NCBI GenBank assembly: GCA_963713275.1
Contig: CAVQLG010000023.1
Location: 39,326 to 103,325, forward strand
DNA from: CAIWHR01 sp963713275
GTDB taxonomy: Bacteria > Pseudomonadota > Gammaproteobacteria > Burkholderiales > Casimicrobiaceae
Direction: 5' to 3'
DNA: 64,000 nt
Part shown: piece by piece, positions 1 through 8,824 of the stretch
Layout of the letters: each line of letters begins with the position of its first letter
How positions within the stretch are numbered: the first letter of the stretch is position 1
Program-made: the position numbers and the translations under genes
The notes under the pieces: model-generated
What the model was told of the DNA's origin: nothing
Databases searched by the model: none
Seen by the model: only the letters and a program-made list of their open reading frames with translations

Positions 1-188
1 CGCCCGACGGCAGCAACTGGGAGTTGCTCTGCGTCTATTGCCACGACAACGAGCACGCGCGCGAGACCGAGGCGCGGGCAGCGGCAAGCGCTTCCGGTGC
101 GACCGAGCGCCCGGTGCAACCGGGCGCCCCGGCGCGACGCCACCGGCCGTTTGCGGCGCTGCAGTCACTGCTCAAGCGCAACAGCTGA
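1..188 (+). CDS. YajD-like HNH nuclease, C-terminal part
   Basis: The window opens inside this gene. Reading from base 3, the last 61 residues are present and end at TGA 186-188. The visible part holds the end of an HNH site, with the pattern CVYCHDNEH: two cysteines three apart followed by His-Asp and Asn-His, as in the small YajD-type HNH proteins. The remaining tail is rich in Ala and Arg and looks non-catalytic. The family is predicted to cut nucleic acid; its cellular substrate is not known. The N-terminal half, with the first zinc-binding cysteines, lies outside the window, so completeness cannot be judged. Confidence 0.75.
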   Translation, partial: PDGSNWELLCVYCHDNEHARETEARAAASASGATERPVQPGAPARRHRPFAALQSLLKRNS

Positions 189-202
189 CAGGCTGCGAAG
201 AA

Positions 203-312
203 ACCGTCGCGAGCGGCCGCAGGGCAAGGCGCGCGCGCGTGAACCACGAGACACCGCAGGCGAACGCGCGAGCAGTGAGCGAATGGCGGCGCAAGACCGC
301 CGGCGCAGCAGA
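203..312 (+). repeat. Dispersed repeat, copy A
   Basis: This stretch between the HNH gene and the DUF2784 gene can be aligned by eye with 11806-11930 and 15699-15815. The best blocks are the left edge (CGTCGCGAGCG here) and the right edge (GCGGCGCAAGACCGCC then GCGCAGCAGA). The middle is more diverged. No inverted ends or coding sequence are apparent. Confidence 0.55.
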
Positions 313-366
313 TCTGGGATTGCTACACGGGCTCTTCGGCCGCTGACACGCGCCCTGCCCACGAAC

Positions 367-780
367 GTGGACTCCCGCCTGCTGGCCGACGCGCTGGTCG
401 TCGCTCACCTCGTCTTCATCGTGTTCGTCGTCGCCGGCGGCCTCATCGTGCTGCGCTGGCCGCGCGTTGCCTGGCTGCACCTGCCCGCGGTCGCCTGGGG
501 AATCTACGCCGAGGCGACCGCGACGGTCTGCCCGCTGACGCCGCTCGAGAACCTCTGGCGCCGCCAGGCCGGCGACGCCGGTTACGCGGGAGGCTTTGTC
601 GAGCACTACCTCGTTCCGCTGATCTACCCGGCCGGGCTCACGCCCCGGCTGCAGTTGGCGATCGCCGCGTTCGTGACGCTGGTCAATCTCGTGATCTATG
701 CTGCCGTCTGGCGAAGCAGGCGCAAACGCGCCCCGCGCGCGACTGCGGCGCCCGCCCGCGGCCCGCCCGAACCGACATGA
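367..780 (+). CDS. DUF2784 membrane protein
   Basis: A 137-residue integral membrane protein of the DUF2784 family, whose function is unknown. Three to four hydrophobic segments are visible (about residues 5-32, 35-52 and 95-115), with the family features Trp-Leu-His in the second segment and a Cys-Pro-Leu-Thr-Pro-Leu-Glu block followed by Glu-His-Tyr. I chose the GTG at 367 because the conserved region starts a few residues later; the open frame extends upstream to 97, but that part lies over repeat copy A and looks non-coding. It stands alone, with a tail rich in Arg, Ala and Pro. Confidence 0.75.
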   Translation: MDSRLLADALVVAHLVFIVFVVAGGLIVLRWPRVAWLHLPAVAWGIYAEATATVCPLTPLENLWRRQAGDAGYAGGFVEHYLVPLIYPAGLTPRLQLAIAAFVTLVNLVIYAAVWRSRRKRAPRATAAPARGPPEPT

Positions 781-893
781 CGCAACCGACATGACGCCGC
801 GGCGGGAAAGGCGTACCCTACGCGGCGCGAGCGCCCTGCCCGCGCCACCCGTGCGTCCCGCACGACCCACGCCCCACCCTCGAAGAGTCCACG

Positions 894-1061
894 ATGACCC
901 TCTGTCCGATCGCGATTGCCGTTGGCTGCCAGAAGTGCCTGGCGTTCCCCGTGTGCCCCCTCAAGTCGGTGCTGGGCGACCAGCCGTCGCGCGCCGAGCT
1001 CGACGCCAAGCGGCAGCCAGCCGCCAAGAAGGGCCGCGGCGAAGCCAAGCCGCGACCGTGA
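894..1061 (+). CDS. Small four-cysteine conserved protein
   Basis: A 55-residue protein, too short for most gene finders. The N-terminal half begins MTLCPIAIAVGCQKC and holds four cysteines at residues 4, 12, 15 and 21 (C-x7-C-x2-C-x5-C). The rest is a charged Lys/Arg/Ala-rich tail. I recall near-identical N-termini in betaproteobacterial genomes, always hypothetical. The cysteine spacing suggests a small metal- or redox-binding knuckle, which is inference. It starts at an ATG in a stretch otherwise free of good frames and precedes the ketoacyl synthase gene by 76 bases. No function is known. Confidence 0.65.
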   Translation: MTLCPIAIAVGCQKCLAFPVCPLKSVLGDQPSRAELDAKRQPAAKKGRGEAKPRP

Positions 1062-1137
1062 CGGCCGCCGGCTGACGCCGCCCAACGGGCCTGCGCGCCA
1101 GAACCTGGCGGTTGCACGAGCACGGGGGGAAACACCG

Positions 1138-2298
1138 ATGACCTACGCCGCCATCACGGGCTGGGGAAAGTGCATGCCTCCCCTCGTGCTCACCAATGCC
1201 GATCTCGCGACATTCATGGACACCGACGACGAATGGGTCGTCACCCGCACGGGCATCCGCGAGCGGCGGGTGTCGCACGTCTGCGGGCTCGACCTGTCGT
1301 ACGTGGCCAGTCGCCGTGCGCTCGCCTGCGCCGCCGTCACCGCGGCGGACATCGACCTCGTCGTCTACGGCAGCTGCACGACCGACGAGCTCATCCCGAA
1401 CACGTCCTCCGGGCTGCAGTTCCGGCTCGGGGCGACCAACGCCGCGGCGATGGACGTCAACACCGCGTGCACGAGCTTTCTCTACGCGCTCTCGACGGCG
1501 AGCGCGCTGATCCGCTCCGGCGCGATCCGCAGCGCGCTGGTCGTCGGCGTCGAGGTGATCACGCCGTTCATGGACTGGCACAACCGCAACGTCGCCGTCC
1601 TCTTCGGCGACGGAGCCGCCGCGGTCGTCGTCCAGGCCACCGACCGGCCCGAAGGCGTGCTGGGCGAGAAGCTCGGCTGCTACGCCGACGCCCGGCAGAC
1701 GCTGCGGGTGCGAGGCACCGGCCTCGCCTACGCCGACCACGGCATCACCTACGGCGACACGCTGTGGGATTTCGACGGCCAGGAGATCTACAAGCGCGCG
1801 GTCGTCGGCATGAGCCTCGCCTCGTCGGACGTCCTGGCCCGCTGCGGGCACACGATCGACGACGTCGGGCTCGTCGTTCCGCACCAGGCGAACCTGCGGA
1901 TCATCGAGTTCGTCGCCCGCAAGCTCGGCGTGCCCATGGACAGGGTGTTCCTCACCGTGCAGCGCTACGGCAACATGTCCGCGGCCACGGTGCCGGTGGC
2001 GCTGGTCGAGGCGCTCGAGGCAGGTCGCGTGCAGCCGCATTCGCTCGTGCTCACGCCCGCGTTCGGCGGCGGCCTCACCTGGTGCTCGCATCTCGTTCGC
2101 TGGGGCGAGCGCACGACGCCGCTCGACACGACGAGCGTCGACCTGCCGCCGCCCACGCTGTCGGCGCTGGACATGGTGCGCGAGTTCATGGCCCGGAAAG
2201 GGGCGCCCGGACGTTCCGCGGACCGCCTCAACGCGGTCCGCCTCGCCGAGTCGATGGGGGTGCCGGCCAACGCTGAGCCGTCGCCGGGCGCCGGCTGA
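1138..2298 (+). CDS. 3-oxoacyl-ACP synthase III family protein
   Basis: A 386-residue thiolase-fold condensing enzyme of the FabH/KAS III family. The catalytic triad is complete: Cys111 in NTACTSF, His249 in VVPHQAN and Asn279 in RYGNMS. Members condense an acyl-CoA starter with malonyl-ACP, or carry out related acyl transfers. A purine-rich GGGGGA lies just before the ATG at 1138, and the Ala-Ile-Thr-Gly-Trp-Gly start is typical. It is about 60 residues longer than FabH of fatty-acid synthesis because of a C-terminal tail after residue 325. No fab, acpP or polyketide genes are nearby, so it may not be the housekeeping FabH; substrate is unknown. Confidence 0.85.
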   Translation: MTYAAITGWGKCMPPLVLTNADLATFMDTDDEWVVTRTGIRERRVSHVCGLDLSYVASRRALACAAVTAADIDLVVYGSCTTDELIPNTSSGLQFRLGATNAAAMDVNTACTSFLYALSTASALIRSGAIRSALVVGVEVITPFMDWHNRNVAVLFGDGAAAVVVQATDRPEGVLGEKLGCYADARQTLRVRGTGLAYADHGITYGDTLWDFDGQEIYKRAVVGMSLASSDVLARCGHTIDDVGLVVPHQANLRIIEFVARKLGVPMDRVFLTVQRYGNMSAATVPVALVEALEAGRVQPHSLVLTPAFGGGLTWCSHLVRWGERTTPLDTTSVDLPPPTLSALDMVREFMARKGAPGRSADRLNAVRLAESMGVPANAEPSPGAG

Positions 2299-2339
2299 CG
2301 GTGGGCGCCGGCGGCCTCGCGCACCGGACGTGCCGGGCT

Positions 2340-3443
2340 TCAGGTCGTGACGAGCTTGCGGTGCGCCTGCACACTCATCAGGATGCCGAGCCCGACGAAC
2401 AGCGACACCAGCGCCGTCCCGCCGTAGGACATCATCGGCAGCGGCACGCCGACGATCGGCAGCACGCCGCTCACCATGCCCATGTTGACGAAGGCGTAGG
2501 TGAAGAACATCAGCGTGATCGCGCCGGCGGTGAGCCGCGCGAACAGCGTCGACGCGTTGGCCGTGATGACGAGCCCGCGCCCGAGGAGCAACACGTAGAG
2601 CACGAGCAGGATGGCGTTGCCGACCAGCCCGAACTCCTCGCCGTAGACGGCGAAGATGAAATCGGTGTGCCGCTCGGGCAGGAAGTCGAGGTGCGTCTGC
2701 GTCCCGTTGAGCCAACCCTTGCCGGTGACGCCGCCGGAGCCGATGGCGATCGACGCCTGGGTCGAGTGGTACCCGGTGCCCAGCGGATCGCGCGAGGGGT
2801 CGAGGAACGTGAGGATCCGCTCCTGCTGGTAGGGCCGCAGCAACGGCCACGCGAGCGGCGCCGCCACGGCGCCCAACGCGGCGAGGCCGGCGATCAGCTT
2901 CCACGACAGCCCGGCGAGAAAGAGCACGTAGAACCCCGAGGCGCCGATCAGGAGCGACGTGCCCAGGTCCGGCTGGCGCTTGATCAGGACGACCGGGACG
3001 ACGATCAGCGCCGCGGCCAGCAGGAAGTCGCGCCAGCCGAGACGGCCCTCGAACTTCTGGAAGTACCAGGCAAGCATCAGCGGCAGCGCGATCTTCATGA
3101 GCTCGGAGGGCTGGATGCGGGCAACGCCCAGGTTGAGCCAGCGTTTGGAGCCGTTGACCGTGACGCCGAACAGCGCCACGCCGACGAGCAGGATCACCGA
3201 CAGGGCGTACAACGGCACGGCGATTCGCGCGAGCGTCTGCGGCGGCACGTTCGCGAGAAACCACATCAACACCAGCGCCACGCCGAGGCTCACCAACTGG
3301 TTGTCGATCCGCGCGAAGCTCTGGTCGGTCGCGGAATAGAGCGTGATCAGACCGATGCCGGCGATCGCCAACGCCACCGCCAGCAGGAAGGTGTCGATGC
3401 GGCGCGTGAGCATTTCCCACAGCCGCGTGAGGATGACTGGCAT
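2340..3443 (-). CDS. rodA: Rod-shape-determining SEDS glycosyltransferase RodA
   Basis: A 367-residue SEDS-family membrane protein that polymerises lipid II glycan strands for side-wall growth, together with PBP2. It has about ten membrane segments. The family blocks are readable: NGSKRW after the early segments, QPSELMK, the RQPDLGT-type motif (KRQPDLGTSLLIG), and the late GGTALVSLF segment. Last gene of the mreBCD-mrdA-rodA operon, 137 bases downstream of mrdA. The start is the ATG at 3443, which gives the standard short cytoplasmic N-terminus; the open frame continues further upstream but with no homology. Confidence 0.95.
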   Translation of the reverse strand: MPVILTRLWEMLTRRIDTFLLAVALAIAGIGLITLYSATDQSFARIDNQLVSLGVALVLMWFLANVPPQTLARIAVPLYALSVILLVGVALFGVTVNGSKRWLNLGVARIQPSELMKIALPLMLAWYFQKFEGRLGWRDFLLAAALIVVPVVLIKRQPDLGTSLLIGASGFYVLFLAGLSWKLIAGLAALGAVAAPLAWPLLRPYQQERILTFLDPSRDPLGTGYHSTQASIAIGSGGVTGKGWLNGTQTHLDFLPERHTDFIFAVYGEEFGLVGNAILLVLYVLLLGRGLVITANASTLFARLTAGAITLMFFTYAFVNMGMVSGVLPIVGVPLPMMSYGGTALVSLFVGLGILMSVQAHRKLVTT

Positions 3444-3580
3444 CAGAAGCGGGGCCCAAAGATGAGAACGCGCGGCGGGCGGTCGCCGACCGCCGCCCGC
3501 GGCACGCCGCTCGGCCTGCGGGCGGCTCGCCGCCAACCCCCACGCGCCGGCTTCCCGGCTTCGGCGCACGCTGGCGCGCA

Positions 3581-5566
3581 TCAGTCGCTCTCGTCGTCCG
3601 CCTCGGGAGGCGCCAGGGGCAGCGCCGGCGCCGGTCCGGCCTTCCTCTCGCCGGCGAGATAGTAGTCGAAAACCTGGCGCGCGATGGGCGCCGCCGCCTG
3701 CGCACCGAAGCCGCCGTTTTCGACCAGCACCGCGAGCGCGAGCCGCGGCTTGTCGGCCGGGGCGTAGGCCATGTACCACGCGTGATCGCGCATCCGCTCG
3801 TCGACGAGGTGCGCCTTGTACTCGGCGCCCTTGAGCGAGAACACCTGCGCGGTCCCGGTCTTGCCCGCGGACACGTAGGGGGTGTTGCGAAACGCCTTCG
3901 CACTGGTGCCCTCGCTGGCGACGCCGACCAGCGCGTTCTTGATCACCGCCACGTGTTCGGGCCTAAGCGGCACCGTGTGCGAGGGCTCCGGCTCGAGCTG
4001 CCGCACCTGGCCGCTGCGCGTGTCGCGGACGAACTTGACGAGGTGCGGGCGGAACGCGACGCCGTCGTTGGCGAGCGTCGCCGTCGCCGCCGCGAGCTGT
4101 AACGGCGTGAACGCGGTGTAACCCTGGCCGATGCCCGCCGAGATGCTGTCGCCGAGATACCACTTGCGGTGCTCCTCGCGGTAGTTCTTGCCGGTGAAGC
4201 GCTGCCGCTTCCATTCGCGCGACGGCAGCACGCCCGTGAGCTCGCCCTCGATGTCGATGCCCGTCTTGCGGCCAAAGCTGAACTGCGACATGAAACGATG
4301 CGTGTCGTCGATGTCGGTCTCGCTGGCGAGGACGTAGTAGTACGTGTCGCAGGAAGCGACGATCGACTTGTACATGTCGACGATTCCGTGGCCGCCCTTC
4401 TTGTCGTCGCGGAAGCGGTGGGAAGACCCCGCGATCTGGAAGTAGCCCGGATCGGAGATCGTCTGCCCCGGCGTGCGCCGTCCGGACGTCAGCGCCGCCA
4501 GCGCGAGGAAGGGCTTGATCGTGGAGCCCGGCGGATACGCGCCGCGCAGCGGCCGGTTGAGCAGCGGCTTGTCGGGCGAGTCGTTGAGGAGCTCCCAGTT
4601 GACCGCGTCGATGCCCTCGACGAAGAGATTAGGGTCGAATCCGGGACGCGAGACGAAGGCGAGCACGTCGCCGGTGGCAGGTTCGATCGCGACCAACGCG
4701 CCGCGCCGCGCGCCGAACGCCGCCTCGGCGACCTCCTGCAGCCCGATGTCGAGGGAGAGCCGCAGGTCGTTGCCGGCAACCGGGGGCGTGCGCGACAGCG
4801 TGCGCACGGCCCGCCCGCCGGCGTCGACCTCGACCTCCTCGACCCCGGTGACCCCGTGCAGCTCGCGCTCGTAGGAAAGCTCGATGCCGACCTTGCCGAT
4901 GTAGTCGGAGCCCTTGTAGTTCGCGGTTTCATCCCAGTCCGCAATGCGGGCGAGGTCGCGGTCGTTGATGCGCCCGATATAGCCGACGACGTGCGAGGCG
5001 ATCTCGCCGTAGGGGTACTGGCGGAACAGCCGCGCCTTGATCTCGACGCCCGGGAAGCGGAAGCGGTTGACGGCGAAGCGCGCGACCTCCTCGTCGGTGA
5101 GCCGGGTGCGCAGCGGCAGGCTCTCGAAGTTGCGCGATTCCTCCAGCAGCTTGCGAAACCGCTTGCGGTCGCGGGGCTGGACGTCGACGATCGCCGCCAG
5201 CGCGTCGATGGTCTCGTCGAGACCGCGGATGCGCGACGGCTGCAGCTCGAGCGTGTACGCCGAGTAGCTCTGGGCGAGCACGACACCGTTGCGATCGGTG
5301 ATCACGCCGCGGTTCGGCACGATGGGCACGACGGCGATGCGGTTCGTCTCCGCCAGCGTCTGGTAGTGCTCGTGCCGGAACACCTGCAGGACCAGGAAGC
5401 GGACGAAGAGCGCGCCGAACGCGAGCAGGACCAGGGCCCCCGCGACAACCACGCGGCGACGAAAGAGGTAGAGCTGCTGCTCGGGCGTCCTGGCCTCGGC
5501 GGCGCCCCACTCGGCGCCGTTCGAACGGCGGCGCCTCTGACGGAAGAACAGGTAGCGGGAGGGCAT
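3581..5566 (-). CDS. mrdA: Penicillin-binding protein 2 (transpeptidase)
   Basis: A 661-residue class B penicillin-binding protein that cross-links peptidoglycan during elongation, working with RodA. One N-terminal membrane anchor (about 38-60) is followed by the dimerisation domain and the transpeptidase domain. The active-site serine sits in GSTIKPF near residue 350; the second motif region has SCDTYYY, and the third is AGKTGTAQ. The Ser-Asp-Asn-type second motif appears as Ser-Cys-Asp, as in other PBP2 proteins. Its length is slightly above the usual 620-640 because of an Ala/Pro-rich C-terminal tail. It begins 25 bases after mreD ends. Confidence 0.95.
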   Translation of the reverse strand: MPSRYLFFRQRRRRSNGAEWGAAEARTPEQQLYLFRRRVVVAGALVLLAFGALFVRFLVLQVFRHEHYQTLAETNRIAVVPIVPNRGVITDRNGVVLAQSYSAYTLELQPSRIRGLDETIDALAAIVDVQPRDRKRFRKLLEESRNFESLPLRTRLTDEEVARFAVNRFRFPGVEIKARLFRQYPYGEIASHVVGYIGRINDRDLARIADWDETANYKGSDYIGKVGIELSYERELHGVTGVEEVEVDAGGRAVRTLSRTPPVAGNDLRLSLDIGLQEVAEAAFGARRGALVAIEPATGDVLAFVSRPGFDPNLFVEGIDAVNWELLNDSPDKPLLNRPLRGAYPPGSTIKPFLALAALTSGRRTPGQTISDPGYFQIAGSSHRFRDDKKGGHGIVDMYKSIVASCDTYYYVLASETDIDDTHRFMSQFSFGRKTGIDIEGELTGVLPSREWKRQRFTGKNYREEHRKWYLGDSISAGIGQGYTAFTPLQLAAATATLANDGVAFRPHLVKFVRDTRSGQVRQLEPEPSHTVPLRPEHVAVIKNALVGVASEGTSAKAFRNTPYVSAGKTGTAQVFSLKGAEYKAHLVDERMRDHAWYMAYAPADKPRLALAVLVENGGFGAQAAAPIARQVFDYYLAGERKAGPAPALPLAPPEADDESD

Positions 5567-5590
5567 CGCGGCGGGCGCAGGCAGGACGGG

Positions 5591-6130
5591 TCAGAGCTCC
5601 GACGGGGAGCGGGTCGGACGCTGGGGCCATTGCAGGACCACCGAGATCACGGGCCACAGCAGGGCCCCCACCAGCGGCGCCACGGCGTAGGTCCAGCGCG
5701 GCAGGGGCGCCCCGCCGACCACGCGCACGAGCAGCACCAGGGCGGCGCAGAGCACGAGCAGCACCGCGACCTGCGCCGCCTGCTGCCACAGCGGAAAACG
5801 CAGCACCCGGCGCCGGAAGTACTCGGCGGCGTACGCGAGCACCGCGTAGGCGAGCGCGTGCTGGCCGAGCAGCGTCGCGTCGCCCACGTCCATCAGCAGG
5901 CCGACGAACCACGCCACCCCCACACCGACGTAGCGCGGCTCCTTGATGCACCAGTAGAGCAGCAGCAGCGCGAGGAAGTCAGGACGCAGCGCGAGCGTCG
6001 CGCCCTCGAGGGGGAGCAGGTTGGCGTACAGGCCGAGCGCCAGCGTGAGGGCGACGAACCACGGCCGGGCGGGGCGCAGAATCTCCTCCGGCTGCGCCGG
6101 ATAGAGCGGGGGCACGCGCGGCAGCGCCAT
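5591..6130 (-). CDS. mreD: Rod-shape-determining protein MreD
   Basis: A 179-residue, highly hydrophobic protein with about five membrane segments, the usual size and profile of MreD. MreD is the inner-membrane partner of MreC in the elongation complex. Direct sequence signatures are few in this family; the call rests on hydrophobicity, the Pro-Phe-rich second segment and above all its place between mreC and mrdA. Its ATG overlaps the mreC stop codon by one base (TAATG), which implies translational coupling. Confidence 0.9.
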   Translation of the reverse strand: MALPRVPPLYPAQPEEILRPARPWFVALTLALGLYANLLPLEGATLALRPDFLALLLLYWCIKEPRYVGVGVAWFVGLLMDVGDATLLGQHALAYAVLAYAAEYFRRRVLRFPLWQQAAQVAVLLVLCAALVLLVRVVGGAPLPRWTYAVAPLVGALLWPVISVVLQWPQRPTRSPSEL

Positions 6131-7050
6131 TACGGCCGCCTCGCCTTGCCGCTGCCCGGCTTGCGCGCCGCCTCCGCCTCGGCGGGTTCCTCCGGGCGCG
6201 GCGGCAGCGCCACCGGCACGGACAGCACGAGCAGATGACGGCTGCGATCGACACCCGCGAGCGGGCGGGCCGAGATCCGCGCGAACACCTGGCCCGCGTC
6301 GCGTTCGAGCGCCACCACCCGCGCCACGGCAAGGCCCGGCGGATACGTGCCGTCGATGCCGGAGGTGACCAACGTGTCGCCGACCTCGACGTCGGCGTTG
6401 GGCGCCATGAAGCGCAGCTGCGGCAGGCGGCCGGTGCCAGCCCCGAAGAGCACCGAGCGCACTCCGCTGCGCTCGACCTGGACCGGCACCGCATGATCCT
6501 TGTCGGTGATGAGCGTCACTTCTGCCAGGTGAGGGTGGACGCGCGTCACCTGGCCGACGACGCCGTCGGCGTCGATCACCGCCGCGCCGAGCTGGACCGG
6601 CCCTTCGGAACCCCGGCCGACGAAGAGCTTCTGGCTGAAAGGATCGCGTCCGGCGAACAGCACTTCGACCACCGTGGCGTCGACGCCGTCGTCGCCCTGG
6701 ATCCCGAGCAGGGCGCGCAGGCGGGCGTTCTCCAGCCGCTCGCTCGCAAGCCCCTGGGCGTTCGCGGCCTGGGCGGCGAGCTGCTGCCGCAGCTTCGCGT
6801 TTTCCTCGGCGAGCGCGTTCACGCTCGCGAAACTCGCGGCGATGCGCCCGAGCACCATGCCGGGAACCCGCGCCGCCTGCTGCAGGGGAAAGAGGGCGAT
6901 GGCGGCGCCTTCGCGCAGGGTTTCGAGCGTGCGATAGCGCGTGTCGGCGAACAGCAGCGCCAGCGAGACCAGCCCGAAGAAGGCGAGCCGGGCGAGCGGC
7001 GACGGACCGCGATGGAAGAACGGCGGGGGTTCAGCCGGAAGATGTCCCAT
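6130..7050 (-). CDS. mreC: Rod-shape-determining protein MreC
   Basis: A 306-residue bitopic periplasmic protein that scaffolds the elongasome and activates PBP2. It has an N-terminal membrane anchor (about 18-36), a coiled coil (about 70-112, rich in Ala, Leu and Glu, ending in LENARLRALLG), then the two beta-barrel domains with the typical GRDPFSQ and ITDKDHAVPVQV stretches. The Pro/Glu/Ala-rich C-terminus is normal for this group. A 236-base spacer separates it from mreB, in which I see no gene. Confidence 0.93.
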   Translation of the reverse strand: MGHLPAEPPPFFHRGPSPLARLAFFGLVSLALLFADTRYRTLETLREGAAIALFPLQQAARVPGMVLGRIAASFASVNALAEENAKLRQQLAAQAANAQGLASERLENARLRALLGIQGDDGVDATVVEVLFAGRDPFSQKLFVGRGSEGPVQLGAAVIDADGVVGQVTRVHPHLAEVTLITDKDHAVPVQVERSGVRSVLFGAGTGRLPQLRFMAPNADVEVGDTLVTSGIDGTYPPGLAVARVVALERDAGQVFARISARPLAGVDRSRHLLVLSVPVALPPRPEEPAEAEAARKPGSGKARRP

Positions 7051-7286
7051 CGGAGACGCTCGTCGTCAGTCGCGGGCGGCGCCAGGAGCCGGTTGGACTT
7101 GGGGTTCGACGACCGCGCCGGTGGGTGGGCGGTTCGCAGGCCCCGATTCGTCGTCACGCCGCCCCGCCCTGCGCGCGGAAACCGCGGCCGTTTCGTCGTC
7201 GCCCGCCCATCCGGCTCGCAACGACGAGCTCGGTTCGACCGGCTCCTGGCATCCTCTTCCGCTCGCGACGAATTCCTCCTGGCCTC

Positions 7287-8330
7287 TCAGTCCGTGGTGA
7301 AGATCGTCTGCAGTTTCTCCATGTTCTCGAGCGCTCGCCCGCACCCGCGCACGACGCAGGTCAGCGGCTCGTCGGCGACGATCACTGGCAGGCCCGTTTC
7401 CTCCATCAGCAGGCGATCGACGTCGCGCAGCAGCGCGCCGCCGCCGGTCAGCACCATCCCGCGCTCGGCGATGTCGGCGCCGAGCTCGGGCGGCGTACGC
7501 TCCAGCGCGCTCTTCACCGCGGAAACGATGCTGTTGAGCGGATCCGTCAGCGCCTCGAGGATCTCGTTCGACGACACCGTGAAGCTGCGCGGGATGCCTT
7601 CGGCCAGGTTGCGCCCCTTGACTTCCATCTCCTTGACTTCCGAACCCGGAAACGCGGAGCCGATCGTCTTCTTGATGACCTCGGCGGTGGTCTCGCCGAT
7701 CAGCATCCCGTAGTTGCGCCGGATGTAATTGACGATCGCCTCGTCGAACTTGTCGCCGCCGACACGCACGGAGCCGGCGTAGACGATGCCTCCCAGCGAG
7801 ATCACTCCGACTTCCGTCGTGCCGCCGCCGATGTCGACGACCATCGACCCGGTGGCATCGGAGACCGGGAGATCGGCGCCGATCGCCGCGGCCATCGGTT
7901 CCTCGATGAGATAGACCTTCGAGGCGCCGGCACCGAGCGCCGACTCGCGGATCGCGCGCCGCTCGACCTGCGTCGACCCGCAGGGAACGCAGATGATGAT
8001 GCGGGGACTGGGCGAGAACAGCCGGGAATCCAGCACTTTCTTGATGAACTGCTTCAACATCTGCTCGGTCACCGTGAAGTCGGCGATGACGCCGTCCTTC
8101 ATCGGCCGGATCGCGGTGATGTTGCCGGGCGTGCGCCCAAGCATCTGCTTGGCGGCGAGACCGACTTCCTGGATCACTCGTTTGCCGCTGGGCCCGCCCT
8201 CCTGGCGGATGGCGACTACCGACGGCTCGTCGAGCACGATGCCCTTGCCGCGCACGTAGATCAACGTGTTGGCGGTACCGAGGTCGATGGCGAGGTCGCT
8301 CGAGAAATAACCCTTGAGGTACTGAAACAT
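7287..8330 (-). CDS. mreB: Rod-shape-determining protein MreB
   Basis: A 347-residue bacterial actin, full length. It polymerises beneath the membrane and steers wall synthesis. The ATPase signatures are intact: phosphate-1 DLGTANTLIY, phosphate-2 VVDIGGGTTEV, and the adenosine motif LTGGGALLRDVD. First gene of the rod-shape operon and divergent from gatC across 184 bases. This arrangement, mreB back to back with gatCAB, is common in betaproteobacteria. Confidence 0.97.
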   Translation of the reverse strand: MFQYLKGYFSSDLAIDLGTANTLIYVRGKGIVLDEPSVVAIRQEGGPSGKRVIQEVGLAAKQMLGRTPGNITAIRPMKDGVIADFTVTEQMLKQFIKKVLDSRLFSPSPRIIICVPCGSTQVERRAIRESALGAGASKVYLIEEPMAAAIGADLPVSDATGSMVVDIGGGTTEVGVISLGGIVYAGSVRVGGDKFDEAIVNYIRRNYGMLIGETTAEVIKKTIGSAFPGSEVKEMEVKGRNLAEGIPRSFTVSSNEILEALTDPLNSIVSAVKSALERTPPELGADIAERGMVLTGGGALLRDVDRLLMEETGLPVIVADEPLTCVVRGCGRALENMEKLQTIFTTD

Positions 8331-8514
8331 GAAGACGTCAACCTGCGGAGTTGGGGGCGGCGGGCAAGCGGGCGACCCCGGGGACGGAAGGAGCGTCGTC
8401 GCGGCGCGCCGGAGAGACCACGATGTGATAGTCTAACGTGTTTTTCTCCTGCGCTGCACCTGCTGCGCCCGGAACCGGCCGCTGCTCGCGCGGGACTTCG
8501 CGGCCCGCGGCACC

Positions 8515-8802
8515 ATGACCATCACCCGCTCCGAAGTCGAACGCATCGCCCACCTCGCGCGCCTCGAGATCGGTGCCGGCGAGGCGGATGCGGTGTGCGC
8601 CAAGCTCGACGCGATCTTCGGCCTGATCGACCAGCTCGACGCGGCCGACACCCGCGGCGTCGTGCCGATGGCGCACGCCCAGGACCTCTCGCTGCCGCTG
8701 CGCGAGGACGTCGTGACCGAGACCGACCGCCACGCGCTGTTCCAGCGCGAGGCCCCGGCCGTCGAGGCAGGCTTGTATCTCGTCCCGAAGGTGATCGAGT
8801 AG
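8515..8802 (+). CDS. gatC: Asp/Glu-tRNA amidotransferase subunit C
   Basis: A 95-residue GatC, the small subunit that ties GatA to GatB in the enzyme converting misacylated Glu-tRNA(Gln) and Asp-tRNA(Asn). The N-terminal helix pair with VERIAHLARLEI and the central FGLIDQLDAADT region are typical, and the C-terminus ends ...EAGLYLVPKVIE as in the family. First gene of gatCAB; gatA follows after 22 bases. Full length. Confidence 0.95.
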   Translation: MTITRSEVERIAHLARLEIGAGEADAVCAKLDAIFGLIDQLDAADTRGVVPMAHAQDLSLPLREDVVTETDRHALFQREAPAVEAGLYLVPKVIE

Positions 8803-8824
8803 CCGGGACCGCGCGCGCACGCCC

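Noticed and set aside
961..6238. Very long open frames opposite the ketoacyl synthase and the rod-shape genes (for example 961-3903 minus and 4169-6238 plus).
   Set aside because: They are caused by high GC and run antisense to clearly conserved genes; their translations are low-complexity Arg/Ala-rich.
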